This document shows, in pieces, positions 16,523 through 25,865 of a stretch of DNA of 64,000 bases. The notes under the pieces were generated by a model. That model was given only the letters and a program-made list of their open reading frames with translations. It was not told the DNA's origin and made no database searches. The DNA comes from UBA4738 sp002413305 (GTDB taxonomy: Bacteria; Actinomycetota; UBA4738), in NCBI GenBank assembly GCA_036847185.1, contig DAIUAM010000002.1, forward strand, positions 1 through 64,000. The letters are read 5' to 3'. The translations under genes and the position numbers were made by a program. Within the stretch, counting starts at the first letter, position 1. Each line of letters opens with the position of its first letter.

Positions 16523-17915
16523 GCGACCTCCTCGTCGGCGTCGTCTCGCTGGCCGGCCGGACCTCGTCCGCAGCCCCGCCGGCCAGCGCTCGCGCCGCTG
16601 CCGCGAACCGGTCCCCCCGGTCGGCGTAGTCCCGGAACATGTCGAAGCTCGCGCAGGCCGGCGCCAGCAGCACCGTTCCGTTCGCCGGCGCGAGCTCGAA
16701 GCCCGCGCGCACCGCCTCGTCCATCGAGCCGGCGCGGCGGACCGGCACCAGTCCCTCGAACACCCGCTCGAGCTCTGCGGCCGACTCCCCGATCGCGACC
16801 ACCGCGACCAGTGCCGGCGCGGCCGACGCCAGCGGCGTCAGGTCCACGCCCTTCGCCAGCCCCCCAGCGATCAGCACGACGTCGGAGAGGCCGTCGAGAG
16901 CGGCCAGCGCAGCGTGCGGGTTCGTCGCCTTGGAATCGTCAAGGAACCTGACGGATCGTACCCCGGCAACCACCGCTCCCCGGTGAGGCAGGGGCCGAAA
17001 ATCTCGAAGCCCTTCGGTGAGTGCTTCGAGCGGCAGGCCGAACGCTGAACCGGCCGCGGCCGCGGCGGCGCAGTCGGACAGGAACGCCCGGCCGCCCGGG
17101 CCACCCGGCGCCTCCAGATCCTCCATTGCCCCGCCGGCGGAGCGGAGGACGATCCGACCCCCGGCCACGCCGGCACCGGGTTCGCCCGGCTCGGGCTCCC
17201 CCATCCCGAACCAGTGCACGGCGCACGGCGCCTCCCGTGACACACGCGCGGCCCCGGCATCGTCGCGGTTCCCCACGTGCACGTCACCTTCGGTCCCCGA
17301 CTGCCGGCGGAAGATCTTCGCCTTCGCGCGCTGGTACGCGCCGAACGACCCGTGCCAGTCGAGGTGGTCGGGCGCCAGGTTCAGGAGGAGAGACACGCGA
17401 GGGTGAACCGAGTCCGATAGCCGCAGCTGGAAGGACGACGCCTCCACGGCGAGCGCGTCGTGTCGTTCGCGAGCCGCTCTCGAGAAGGGGTAGCCGACGT
17501 TGCCGCACGCCAGCGCGTCCAGCCCGGCGGCACGCATCATCTCCGCGATTATCTCGACGGTGGTGGTCTTGCCGTTCGTGCCCGTCACGGCAACGTAGGG
17601 AACCGTGCACAGACGCGCCCCGAGCTCCAGCTCGCTCCACACCGGCAGGCCACGCTGCGCCGCCCACGTGAGGACCGGCTCGTGTTGGGGGATGCCAGGG
17701 CTGGTGACCACCAGCGTCGCTCCCTCCAGGTGTTCCGGCCGGTGGCCGCCCGCCAGGAGCTCCACGTCACCTGGGACACCGCCGAGGTCCGCGGCGGAGC
17801 GGGACTCCGTGACCCGGACCTGCGCACCCTCCTCCAGCAGCGCGGTCACCGCTGCACGTCCGCTGACGCCGAAACCGACCACGACGGCCCGTTCCCCGGT
17901 GAAGCGGCCGGTCAT
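16515..17915 (-). CDS. murD: UDP-N-acetylmuramoyl-L-alanine--D-glutamate ligase
   Basis: A 466-residue Mur ligase that adds D-Glu. It carries VVVGFGVSGRAAV at the N-terminus, the ATP loop VTGTNGKTTTVE, NLAPDHLDWH, and DDSKATNPHA of the C-terminal domain. ATG 17915 overlaps the mraY stop codon (ATGA). Confidence 0.95.
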   Translation of the reverse strand: MTGRFTGERAVVVGFGVSGRAAVTALLEEGAQVRVTESRSAADLGGVPGDVELLAGGHRPEHLEGATLVVTSPGIPQHEPVLTWAAQRGLPVWSELELGARLCTVPYVAVTGTNGKTTTVEIIAEMMRAAGLDALACGNVGYPFSRAARERHDALAVEASSFQLRLSDSVHPRVSLLLNLAPDHLDWHGSFGAYQRAKAKIFRRQSGTEGDVHVGNRDDAGAARVSREAPCAVHWFGMGEPEPGEPGAGVAGGRIVLRSAGGAMEDLEAPGGPGGRAFLSDCAAAAAAGSAFGLPLEALTEGLRDFRPLPHRGAVVAGVRSVRFLDDSKATNPHAALAALDGLSDVVLIAGGLAKGVDLTPLASAAPALVAVVAIGESAAELERVFEGLVPVRRAGSMDEAVRAGFELAPANGTVLLAPACASFDMFRDYADRGDRFAAAARALAGGAADEVRPASETTPTRRSHA

Positions 17916-18973
17916 GCCGTCCCACCCAAGCGCAGGAAGTCCGCGTAGAACAGGCCCATGCCGAACGCGACGGCCAGGCCCGCCAGGATCCAGAAACGTA
18001 CGATGACCGTGAATTCGGGCCAGCCGAGCAGTTCGAAGTGATGGTGTAACGGCGCCATCCGGAAGACGCGCCTCCCGGTGAACCGGAAGGCCACGACCTG
18101 GATGATCACCGAGGTGGTGATGAGGGCGAAGAGCCCTCCCAGGACCAGCAGCAGCAGCTGAGTGCTCGTGACGATCGCCAGGGCGGCCAGTAGTCCTCCG
18201 ATGGCCAGCGACCCCGTGTCGCCCATGAAGATCTTCGCGGGAGCGGCGTTCCACCACAGGAAGCCGGCCACCGCGCCCATGGCACCCGCCGCGACCACCG
18301 CCGTGTCGAGCGCCGCGTTGATACCCACCGCATAGCAGGCGCCGGACGGCGGAGGGATGACGGAGAGGCTGCACGAGTGGCGGAACTGCCAGAAGGAGAT
18401 GACCGCGTACGCGGCCAGCACCAGGACCGAGGAGCCGGACGCAAGTCCGTCGAGCCCGTCCGTCAGGTTTACCGCGTTCGAGGCTCCCGCCACGATGACG
18501 AAGACCCACACGTAGAAGACCACTCCCAGCTTCAGGCCCGTGTCGCGCACGAACGACAGGTCGGGCTTCACATGCCCGTAGTGGACGATCACCACGGCGA
18601 ACACGATGGCGATGATCGCCTGGCCGACCATCTTCGCGGTCTTCGACAGCCCAAGCGAACGCTGGCGCCGGATCTTGGTGAGGTCGTCCAGGAAGCCGAC
18701 CAAGCCCAGCCCGAGGGCCACGGCCAGCACCGACAAGCCAGCGACGGTGACCGATTCGAACTCGACCCGCGCCACCAGGTAGGCGATGCACATACCGACC
18801 AGGATCACGGTGCCGCCCATCGTGGGGGTGCCCATCTTCTCGAGGTGGCCCTGCGGGCCGTCCTCGCGGATGCGCTGGCCCCAGCCCCAGACGCGGAACA
18901 GGCGGATGGCCACCGGTGTGCCGAGCAGGGTGGTGAACAGCCCGGCGGCCGCCGCGATCAGGATCGCGGTCAC
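17912..18973 (-). CDS. mraY: Phospho-MurNAc-pentapeptide transferase
   Basis: A 353-residue polytopic enzyme that transfers phospho-MurNAc-pentapeptide to undecaprenyl phosphate to form lipid I. The catalytic loops are clear: GTPTMGG, NLTDGLDGLASG and the histidine loop PLHHHFELLG. About ten transmembrane segments. The GTG start at 18973 overlaps the murF stop (GTGA). Confidence 0.96.
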   Translation of the reverse strand: MTAILIAAAAGLFTTLLGTPVAIRLFRVWGWGQRIREDGPQGHLEKMGTPTMGGTVILVGMCIAYLVARVEFESVTVAGLSVLAVALGLGLVGFLDDLTKIRRQRSLGLSKTAKMVGQAIIAIVFAVVIVHYGHVKPDLSFVRDTGLKLGVVFYVWVFVIVAGASNAVNLTDGLDGLASGSSVLVLAAYAVISFWQFRHSCSLSVIPPPSGACYAVGINAALDTAVVAAGAMGAVAGFLWWNAAPAKIFMGDTGSLAIGGLLAALAIVTSTQLLLLVLGGLFALITTSVIIQVVAFRFTGRRVFRMAPLHHHFELLGWPEFTVIVRFWILAGLAVAFGMGLFYADFLRLGGTA

Positions 18974-20430
18974 CCGTTCGTCCCTCCCAGTACCGCCGGG
19001 GTGGGGCCTGCGGATCGGTCCGATCCGTCCGGCGGCGAGCCCTCGCCGCGACGGAGGACTTCGGCCACCCGTTCGAGCCTGGCCACCCGCGATGCCTTGA
19101 CCAGCACCAGGTCACCGGTTCGAGCCACATCGCGCACCACCCGGATCGCCTCGTCCGCGTCGTCCACCCGGAAGACATGATCCGGTTCGACGCCCTCGCG
19201 CTCGCAGGCCTCGGCGATCAGCCGGGCCCCAAGCCCGACCACGACGAGCACGTCCACCCGGAGCCGAGCCGCCAGCTCGCCGATCCGTTCGTGCTCCCCG
19301 GCCGCGATCGGGCCGAGCTCGGCCATCTCGCCGAGGACCGCGATGCATCGGCCGTCGCCCGCCATCCATCGCGCCGCCTTCAGCGCCGCGGCCATCGAGG
19401 TGGGATTGGCGTTGTATGCGTCGTCGACGATCCGGATCCCGTCGGGCGTCACCGAGACCTCCATCCGCCCCCCGGTCAGCCTCGCCGCTTCCAGCCCCGA
19501 AGCGATCTCGCCCAGCGGCACGTCCAGCGCCCACCCGGCCGCCGCGGCCGCCAGGGCGTTCGGGACCATGTGCTCTCCGGCGACCGGGAGCGTCACCCGC
19601 GCCGATCCGTCCCGGAGCACAAGGTCGAACGACGCCCGGCCGGAGCCTCGGCTCATCTCCACGTTCTCCGCGCGGACGTCGGCGCCCGGCGAGGAGCCGT
19701 ATAGGACGACCCTCGCGGGTGTGCGCAGCGCGTAGCCGCGGACCACCTCGTCGTCGGCGTTCAGCACCGCCACGCCGTCCGGGCTCAGGGATTCGGGTAG
19801 CTCGGCCTTCGCGTCGTGCAGCGCGCGTGCCGAACCGAACAGCTCCATGTGGGCCACGCCGACGTTCGTCACGATGCCGACGTCCGGCCGGGCGATGTCG
19901 CACAGGAAGCGGATGTGGCCCGGCCCCCTGCTTCCCATCTCGCAGACCACCGCTTGGGTGTCCTCGCCGGCCGAGAGGACGGTGAGGGGCAGGCCGACCT
20001 CGTTGTTGAACGAGGCGACGCTCGCCACGGTGCGCAGCTGCCGGCCGAGGACGGCGGCCGTGAGGTCCTTGGTGCACGTCTTCCCCGTTGAACCGGTGAC
20101 GGCGATGACGGTCGCGGTGCTTCCTTCGCGCTCGTCGCGGGCGAGGTCCTGAAGGGCGCGGTCGGTGACCTCCACCTCGACGACCGGCCCGGAGCCTGGC
20201 GCCCGCGAGCGGCCGGCCGCGACCAGCGCCGCGACCGCACCGGTTCGGAAAGCGGCGTCGATGAACGCATGCCCATCCGACCGTTCACCCACGAGGGCGA
20301 CGAACAGGTCCCCGTCGACAGCCGTCCGGCTGTCGACGGTCACCCCGGTCACCATGCGGTCCCGAGCCTGATCGGGGATCAGGCGCCCGCGCACCGCGCG
20401 GGCGACATCGGTCAGCGTGCGGGGTCTCAT
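18970..20430 (-). CDS. murF: UDP-MurNAc-tripeptide--D-alanyl-D-alanine ligase
   Basis: A 486-residue Mur ligase that adds D-Ala-D-Ala. Present are the N-terminal DSRTAVDGDLFVAL block, the ATP loop VTGSTGKTCTKD, SFNNEVGLPLTVL and DAYNANPTSM. ATG 20430 overlaps the murE stop (ATGA). No ddl gene is found in this cluster to supply the dipeptide. Confidence 0.95.
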   Translation of the reverse strand: MRPRTLTDVARAVRGRLIPDQARDRMVTGVTVDSRTAVDGDLFVALVGERSDGHAFIDAAFRTGAVAALVAAGRSRAPGSGPVVEVEVTDRALQDLARDEREGSTATVIAVTGSTGKTCTKDLTAAVLGRQLRTVASVASFNNEVGLPLTVLSAGEDTQAVVCEMGSRGPGHIRFLCDIARPDVGIVTNVGVAHMELFGSARALHDAKAELPESLSPDGVAVLNADDEVVRGYALRTPARVVLYGSSPGADVRAENVEMSRGSGRASFDLVLRDGSARVTLPVAGEHMVPNALAAAAAGWALDVPLGEIASGLEAARLTGGRMEVSVTPDGIRIVDDAYNANPTSMAAALKAARWMAGDGRCIAVLGEMAELGPIAAGEHERIGELAARLRVDVLVVVGLGARLIAEACEREGVEPDHVFRVDDADEAIRVVRDVARTGDLVLVKASRVARLERVAEVLRRGEGSPPDGSDRSAGPTPAVLGGTNG

Positions 20431-22007
20431 CGGCCGATCCCACCCAAGCGCTCGGCGAGCGCGTCGGCCGCCACGAGCCGGTCGTCGAACGGGACCGCGC
20501 GGCCGCCCTCGAACACCTGTCCGGTCTCGTGGCCCTTCCCGGCGATCACCACGACATCGCCTTCCACCGCCTCGCCGACGGCCAGCCGGATGGCTTCGCG
20601 GCGGTCCGGCTCGACCACGTACCGGCCTCCGCCCCGCCGGGCCCCCGGTTCGATCTCGGCGATGATCGCGGCGGGCTCCTCGGAGCGCGGGTTGTCGCTG
20701 GTGATGACCGTCAGGTCGGCCAGGCGGGTCGCAGCCTCCCCCATGAGCGGTCGCTTGCCGCGGTCCCGGTCGCCGCCGCACCCGAACACCACGATCAACC
20801 GGCCGGGCCCGAGCGCGCGGGCGGCCTCCAGCACGTTCTCGACGCTGTCGGGCGTGTGGGCATAGTCGACCAGCACGGGGAAGGCTTGCCCTACCTCGAC
20901 CGGCTCCATGCGGCCGGGCACCCCGCGAAGCGCTTCGATCCCCTCGGCGGCGATCGAAGGCGCAATGTCCACTTGACGTGCAGCTGCGTACGCCCCAAGA
21001 CAGTTGTAGACGTTGAACGTTCCCCGGAGGTGCGAGCGCACGACGATGCCATCGACGGCGAACCGCACCCCTGAGGCTGAGACCTCCACGTCCTCAGCCT
21101 TCACGGTGGGGTTCGATTCTGCGTCCACGCCGAACGTGACGACGGGGACCTCGGCCCGGGCCACCAGGACGCGCCCCTCCCGGGTATCCGCGTTCACCAC
21201 GCCGCGGAGCGAGAGGTCGGGGGTGAACAACCTCGCCTTCGCCTCGAAGTAGGCTTCCATCGTGAGGTGATAGTCGAGGTGGTCCTGGGTCAGGTTCGTG
21301 AAGACGGCGCACGCATACCGGGTCCCATCGACCCGGTGCTGCTCCAGCCCGTGCGAGGAAGCCTCCATGGCCACCGCCCGAACGCCGCCCTCGAGCATGC
21401 GGGACAGCAGGCGCTGCAGGTCCGGTGCCTCCGGCGTGGTGCGGTCGAACGGCACCGGCTCCCCGGCCAGCCGGACCCCGGTCGTGCCGATCACTCCCGG
21501 CACCAGCCCGGCCATGCGGAAGATCGACTCCAGGAGGTACGTTGTGGTGGTCTTTCCGTTGGTCCCGGTCACTGCGACCACAGTCATGCGGTCGGCAGGG
21601 AAGCTGAAGAATGCCGCGGACAGCGGCCCCATCACCTGTCGCACTGACGGCACCAGCACCTGCGTGCAGGGGACGCCGAGCTCCCGTTCAGCCACCACAG
21701 CCGCCGCGCCGGCGCGACACGCAACCTCCGCAAAGTCGTGTCCGTCGAGGTGTCCCCCGGGGACGCAGAAGAACAGGGACCCGGGCCGGGTCTCGCTCGA
21801 ACGGTACGCAACGTCACGGATGAGGACGCTTGCGTCGCCCACCACGCGCACCTCGCGGCCGCGGATGCCGTCGAGCAGATCCGCCAGCGGCCGGGCCCGC
21901 GCGGGCGCCGGGGATTCGATGTCCGTCGTCACTACGGATGGGCTGTCGGCTCGGAGGAACGGGCCCCCGGAAGGTTCTTCGGGGGCCCGGAGCAGGGAGT
22001 CTAGCAT
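20427..22007 (-). CDS. murE: UDP-MurNAc-dipeptide--meso-diaminopimelate ligase
   Basis: A 526-residue Mur ligase adding the third stem residue. It has the ATP loop VTGTNGKTTTTY, the carbamylated-lysine region YFEAKARLF and, in the C-terminal domain, SDNPRSEEP. The DNPR motif is the meso-diaminopimelate recognition signature, so the organism should have DAP-type peptidoglycan. A roughly 20-residue N-terminal extension precedes the conserved domain, so a later start is possible. It begins 12 bases after ftsI. Confidence 0.95.
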   Translation of the reverse strand: MLDSLLRAPEEPSGGPFLRADSPSVVTTDIESPAPARARPLADLLDGIRGREVRVVGDASVLIRDVAYRSSETRPGSLFFCVPGGHLDGHDFAEVACRAGAAAVVAERELGVPCTQVLVPSVRQVMGPLSAAFFSFPADRMTVVAVTGTNGKTTTTYLLESIFRMAGLVPGVIGTTGVRLAGEPVPFDRTTPEAPDLQRLLSRMLEGGVRAVAMEASSHGLEQHRVDGTRYACAVFTNLTQDHLDYHLTMEAYFEAKARLFTPDLSLRGVVNADTREGRVLVARAEVPVVTFGVDAESNPTVKAEDVEVSASGVRFAVDGIVVRSHLRGTFNVYNCLGAYAAARQVDIAPSIAAEGIEALRGVPGRMEPVEVGQAFPVLVDYAHTPDSVENVLEAARALGPGRLIVVFGCGGDRDRGKRPLMGEAATRLADLTVITSDNPRSEEPAAIIAEIEPGARRGGGRYVVEPDRREAIRLAVGEAVEGDVVVIAGKGHETGQVFEGGRAVPFDDRLVAADALAERLGGIGR

Positions 22008-22019
22008 GGCGGCCGCGTT

Positions 22020-23795
22020 CTACCCGATCCGGACCGCGTGTGGTGGGATCGCCAGCGGCGCGGCCGGCGGGATGCGCAGACGCGCCAAGGCGAATCTCGC
22101 CACGTCGCGGAACAACGGCGCTGCGGCGATCCCACCGAAGACCGTAGCGGGCTCGTCGATCACCGCGGCAACCACGAACTCGGGACGCGAGGCCGGGGTG
22201 AACCCGATGAACGATGCGACGTAATTGTTCGAATACCCGGTCCCCTTCGCATTGACCTTGCGCGCCGTGCCGGTCTTCCCGGCGACCCAGTATCCAGGGA
22301 TCTGGGCCTGCACGCCGGTCCCCACGTCCACACCGTAGCCGAGGAGCCGGGCCACCTCGCCCGCGGTCTGATCCGAGATCACCCGGCGCGCCTCAGGGGC
22401 CGGCGATTCGATGATCCGGCCGTCCGGGCCCACGGTCCCCTGCACCAGCCGCGGCTGCACCCAGACGCCACCGTTGGCGATCGTGGCGTACACGCACGCC
22501 ATCTGCAGCGGCGTCACGGCGATGCCTTGCCCGATGGGGATCGTCCCCATGCTGGTGCCCGACCATTGGGCAACGGGGGGAAGGATGCCGGCCGACTCGC
22601 CCGGGAAGTCGATCCCGGTGCGGTGGGCCAGTCCGAACCGGTAGAGGTAGGACGCGAATCGGTCGGTCCCCAGCAGATGGGCGGTCATGATCGCTCCGAT
22701 GTTGCTGGAGTAGGCGATGATGTCCCCGATCGTCATCCGCTCGGTCGGGTGCGGCTCGGCGTCGTGGAACGTCTTGGTGTACAGCTGGTAGTGGTCCGGC
22801 ACCATCAACCTCGTGTTGAGCTTCAGGATGTGCTCCTCGAGCGCCGCGGACGCGGTGATCACCTTGTTGACGGAGCCCGGCTCGTAGGCGTCGGTGACCG
22901 CCCGGTTCGTCACGGCCCTGGGATCGGCCTGGGCGAAGTGGTTCGGGTCGAACCACGGGTAACTGGCCATCGCGAGGATCTCACCGGTGTGCGGGTTCAG
23001 CACGATGACGGTACCGCCCTTCGCGTGGTTCGCCTTCACCGCCGAGATCAGCGCCTGTTGCGCCCGGTACTGGATGTCCCGGTCGATCGTCAGCAGCAGG
23101 TCGTCGCCCGGCACCGGCGGCTGGTCCGAGCCCGCCGCCTGCGGGATCAAGATCCCCGTGGGGTCCTCCTCGACCACCTGCCGCCCGGCCCGTCCGGCCA
23201 GCAGGCTCTGGTACTGGAGCTCGAGGCCCGCCAGGCCGGTCCCATCCAGCCCGACGAACCCGAGCACCTGCGGCGCGAGAGAGTCGGCTGGGTAGTACCG
23301 GCGGCTCTCGTCCAGGAACCCGATGCCCCGGAGCTTCCGGGCCTCGAGCTTCGCGGCGAGCTTCGCATCGACACCGTGCGCGATATATACGAACCCACCC
23401 GCCCCGCCCAGCTGGGCCTGAACCTTTGCCTCGTCGAGCCCCAGCGCCTGGGCCACGATCGGCGCCTCCGCCGCGGGGTCTCGGACGAGGTGGGGGTCCG
23501 CGTAGACGGCCTTCGCCGGGAGGGACATCGCCAGCTCGTCCCCGTTGCGGTCGAAGATCGTCCCGCGGGACGGCGGGAGGGCGATCGTTCGAACCCGCTG
23601 GTTGTGCGCGAGGGCCTCGAACGCCGACGCGTCCTTCACCTGCAGGAAAGTCAGTCGAACGACGATAGCGGCCATCGCCAGCAGCAGCGTGACGAGCAGC
23701 GCCACCAGACGCCGGGCCGGCGGCTTGGGCGGACGACGGGAAGGATGCCGTCCCGCTCCACTCCTCGCCCTGGCCGGCGGCCTCCGGGGCGCCAT
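22020..23795 (-). CDS. ftsI: Septal penicillin-binding protein FtsI (class B PBP)
   Basis: A 591-residue transpeptidase that cross-links septal peptidoglycan as partner of FtsW. A basic, Pro-rich cytoplasmic tail is followed by one transmembrane segment (about 28-48), the PBP dimerisation domain with SRGTIFDRNGD, and the transpeptidase domain. The active serine motif is SVNK (S308, K311), with SSN and AGKTGTARK completing the triad. It overlaps the ftsL stop by one base (TGATG). Confidence 0.95.
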   Translation of the reverse strand: MAPRRPPARARSGAGRHPSRRPPKPPARRLVALLVTLLLAMAAIVVRLTFLQVKDASAFEALAHNQRVRTIALPPSRGTIFDRNGDELAMSLPAKAVYADPHLVRDPAAEAPIVAQALGLDEAKVQAQLGGAGGFVYIAHGVDAKLAAKLEARKLRGIGFLDESRRYYPADSLAPQVLGFVGLDGTGLAGLELQYQSLLAGRAGRQVVEEDPTGILIPQAAGSDQPPVPGDDLLLTIDRDIQYRAQQALISAVKANHAKGGTVIVLNPHTGEILAMASYPWFDPNHFAQADPRAVTNRAVTDAYEPGSVNKVITASAALEEHILKLNTRLMVPDHYQLYTKTFHDAEPHPTERMTIGDIIAYSSNIGAIMTAHLLGTDRFASYLYRFGLAHRTGIDFPGESAGILPPVAQWSGTSMGTIPIGQGIAVTPLQMACVYATIANGGVWVQPRLVQGTVGPDGRIIESPAPEARRVISDQTAGEVARLLGYGVDVGTGVQAQIPGYWVAGKTGTARKVNAKGTGYSNNYVASFIGFTPASRPEFVVAAVIDEPATVFGGIAAAPLFRDVARFALARLRIPPAAPLAIPPHAVRIG

Positions 23796-24289
23796 CAGGG
23801 CGCGTCCCCCAGCTGCCGCTTCAGGGCGAACGAAGGCGAGTCGCTCGCCCGGGTCACGGTGGTGTCGCGGGGGATGCCGGCCACGGCGAGGGTCTGCAGC
23901 TTGGACGGATCGGGGAGCTGCATACCGAGCCGTCGCGCCTCGTGGACGATCCGTTCCGGCGAGGAGAGCTCCGCGACCTGGAGCTTCAGATCCCCGTAGC
24001 TCTGCCGGAGCTGGGTGCTGCGCTGTTCGAGCCGTTGCATGCGGAACGCGCTCTGCGAGATCACGGCCTGGAGGCTCACCACGCCGAACACCAGCGCTCC
24101 CACCAGGACGAAGGAGATGACCAGGAAGGGCAACCGCCGCTTCCTGCCCCGGGGCCGGGGCGCGACCACCCGTAGCCGCGACCGGCGGGTCGATCCGCGC
24201 CCGGCCGTTCGTCCGATGTCCCTGCGTCCGGCCTTGCCGGCCGCCGACGGGCATCCCTTCATGGGAGCCCTGGTCCGCCCCTCGCTCAT
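23795..24289 (-). CDS. ftsL: Cell division protein FtsL-like
   Basis: A 164-residue bitopic protein in the ftsL position between rsmH and ftsI. About 50 basic cytoplasmic residues are followed by one transmembrane segment (FLVISFVLVGALVFGVVSL) and a short coiled coil with QLRQSYGDLKLQVAELSSPERIV. A Pro-containing tail ends the protein. Sequence conservation of FtsL is low, so the call rests on architecture and position. It overlaps rsmH by 4 bases. Confidence 0.8.
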   Translation of the reverse strand: MSEGRTRAPMKGCPSAAGKAGRRDIGRTAGRGSTRRSRLRVVAPRPRGRKRRLPFLVISFVLVGALVFGVVSLQAVISQSAFRMQRLEQRSTQLRQSYGDLKLQVAELSSPERIVHEARRLGMQLPDPSKLQTLAVAGIPRDTTVTRASDSPSFALKRQLGDAP

Positions 24290-25209
24290 GCCACGACCTC
24301 CGCCGTTTCGGCCGGCGCCCGTTCGGTCTCCACGCGTTCGGCCACCCGGAGACGGGCGCTCCGGGCGCGGCGGTTCGAGGCCTGTTCTGCCTCCGAAGGC
24401 CGGACGGGCTTGCGGGTGAGGGGGGCGAGGGCCGGCTCGCCGGCGATGAACCGTTTGACCAGCCTGTCCTCCAGGGAGTGGTAGGAGATGATGGCGAGCC
24501 GGCCCTCGGCATCGAGTACGCCCGCCGCCTGAGGAAGGGAGGCGGCGAGCTCCTCGAGCTCTTGGTTGACTTCGATGCGGATGGCCTGGAACGTCCGGCG
24601 TGCGGGGTGCCCCCCACCCCGCCGGCGCGGGACCGCCGAGGCCACCACCGCTGCAAGCTCCTGGGTGCTCTGGAGCGGCGCACGCTCCCGGGCTCGTACG
24701 ATGGCGCGGGCGATCCGGCGCGAGAAGCGCTCTTCGCCGAACTCGAAGATGACCCGGGCGAGCTCCTCTTCGGGGTAACGGTTCACGACATCGGCGGCGG
24801 TCGGGCCTTCGACGTCCGTGCCGCCGGGCGATCCGCCCATCCGCATGTCCAGCGGTCCCGGCGTCCGATACCCGAACCCGCGCTCCGCTCGGTCGAGCTG
24901 CATCGACGACACGCCGAGGTCGAACAGCACTCCCCCGACGGCCTCGACGCCGGCTTCGCGCGCCGCGTCCTCGAGCCGAGAGAACCTCGAGAGCACCGCC
25001 CGGAAACGGTCGCCGAACCGGGACAGCCGCTCGGACGCCTCCGCCAGCGCCGACGCGTCCCGATCGAGGCCCAGGACCATCCCCACCCCGGCCTCGAGCA
25101 GGACTTCCGCATGGCCGCCGGCTCCCACGGTCGCGTCGATCACGACCGCCTTCCCCGAGAGGAGCTCCGCCACCTCGGCCGCGAGGACGGGCCGATGCGG
25201 GCTATCCAA
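24286..25209 (-). CDS. rsmH: 16S rRNA (cytosine-N4) methyltransferase RsmH
   Basis: A 307-residue SAM-dependent methyltransferase that modifies C1402 of 16S rRNA. It has HRPVLAAEV at the N-terminus, the SAM loop DATVGAGGH, FDLGVSSMQLD and ISYHSLEDRLVK. The start is TTG at 25209; no other in-frame start codon is near. The TTG overlaps the stop codon region of the upstream microprotein, so the two may be translationally coupled. Confidence 0.94.
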   Translation of the reverse strand: MDSPHRPVLAAEVAELLSGKAVVIDATVGAGGHAEVLLEAGVGMVLGLDRDASALAEASERLSRFGDRFRAVLSRFSRLEDAAREAGVEAVGGVLFDLGVSSMQLDRAERGFGYRTPGPLDMRMGGSPGGTDVEGPTAADVVNRYPEEELARVIFEFGEERFSRRIARAIVRARERAPLQSTQELAAVVASAVPRRRGGGHPARRTFQAIRIEVNQELEELAASLPQAAGVLDAEGRLAIISYHSLEDRLVKRFIAGEPALAPLTRKPVRPSEAEQASNRRARSARLRVAERVETERAPAETAEVVA

Positions 25210-25318
25210 GCACCCGCATCGCCAGGAGGCCCAGGCCGACGTATGCGCTCAGCATCGCGGCCATCAACCCCATGAGGAAGAAGCTCTGCCGGGACTCGGC
25301 CATCAGCTCGCCCTTCAC
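25202..25318 (-). CDS. Putative 38-residue membrane microprotein between mraZ and rsmH
   Basis: A small reading frame that nearly fills the space between mraZ and rsmH. It begins with GTG at 25318, 6 bases after AAGGA, and encodes about ten polar residues followed by a hydrophobic stretch of about 23 (FFLMGLMAAMLSAYVGLGLL) and RVLG. An ATG six codons in is an alternative start. It ends in TAG at 25204-25202, so its last bases overlap the TTG start of rsmH. One transmembrane helix is predicted by eye. I do not recognise a family; it is not FtsL, which is present separately. Conservation in relatives would be the test. Confidence 0.5.
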   Translation of the reverse strand: MKGELMAESRQSFFLMGLMAAMLSAYVGLGLLAMRVLG

Positions 25319-25374
25319 GTTCGATCCTTCCCTCGTTGCCGGCGCGTCCCCGCGCCGCGCCCACCGAGAGCCGA

Positions 25375-25812
25375 TCAGCCCTCGGGCTCCAGCGTCCCGG
25401 CCATGTACGCCCCCAGCCGGGCAGACTCCTGCTGCTCCCACACGGGACCGGACCAGACCTCCAGGTGGTCGAACACCCCGACCACCATCGCGTCGCGTTC
25501 CAGCCCGATCTGCCCGCGCAGCTTCTGCGGGATCACCATGCGGCCCTGCTTGTCCAGCTCCACGGCCTCGGCCGTCCCGAAGAACACGCGCGCGTAGTCG
25601 CGCCCCACCCGCCCCGCCGTGATCCGGGACCGCGCCCCCTCGGCTCGGCGGTTCCATTCGGCCCGCGAGAAGACGTACAGACAGCCGTCCTCGCCGAGCG
25701 TGACGTACCCGCCCTCCGAGAACGCCTCGCGGAACTTGACGGGCAGCGCCATGCGCCCTTTCGCATCCAGTTGATACCGGTGCTGTCCGACCAGGTCGGC
25801 GACGTCCGCCAC
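25375..25812 (-). CDS. mraZ: Transcriptional regulator MraZ
   Basis: A 145-residue DNA-binding protein with two SpoVT/AbrB-like halves, each with the DxxGR motif (DAKGRMALPVKFRE and DKQGRMVIPQKLRG). MraZ regulates its own dcw operon by binding direct repeats at its promoter, and such repeats are visible here. GTG 25812 is preferred because GGAGGAGAAGGG ends 7 bases upstream; GTG 25833 would leave almost no leader after the predicted promoter. The C-terminus is slightly longer than average. Confidence 0.93.
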   Translation of the reverse strand: MADVADLVGQHRYQLDAKGRMALPVKFREAFSEGGYVTLGEDGCLYVFSRAEWNRRAEGARSRITAGRVGRDYARVFFGTAEAVELDKQGRMVIPQKLRGQIGLERDAMVVGVFDHLEVWSGPVWEQQESARLGAYMAGTLEPEG

Positions 25813-25829
25813 ATCGGTGCCCTTCTCCT

Positions 25830-25865
25830 CCACCAGTGAGCCACTTTATGCCACCCACACTCCAC
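25830..25865 (-). promoter_or_regulatory. MraZ-type operator: four GTGG repeats
   Basis: On the minus strand GTGG occurs four times, as CCAC on the plus strand at 25830, 25841, 25851 and 25862. The spacing is 11, 10 and 11 bases, so all repeats face one side of the helix. One copy sits in AAAGTGG, the form reported for MraZ boxes in mollicutes. The repeats cover the -10 box and spacer of the mraZ promoter, as expected for autorepression. Confidence 0.65.
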
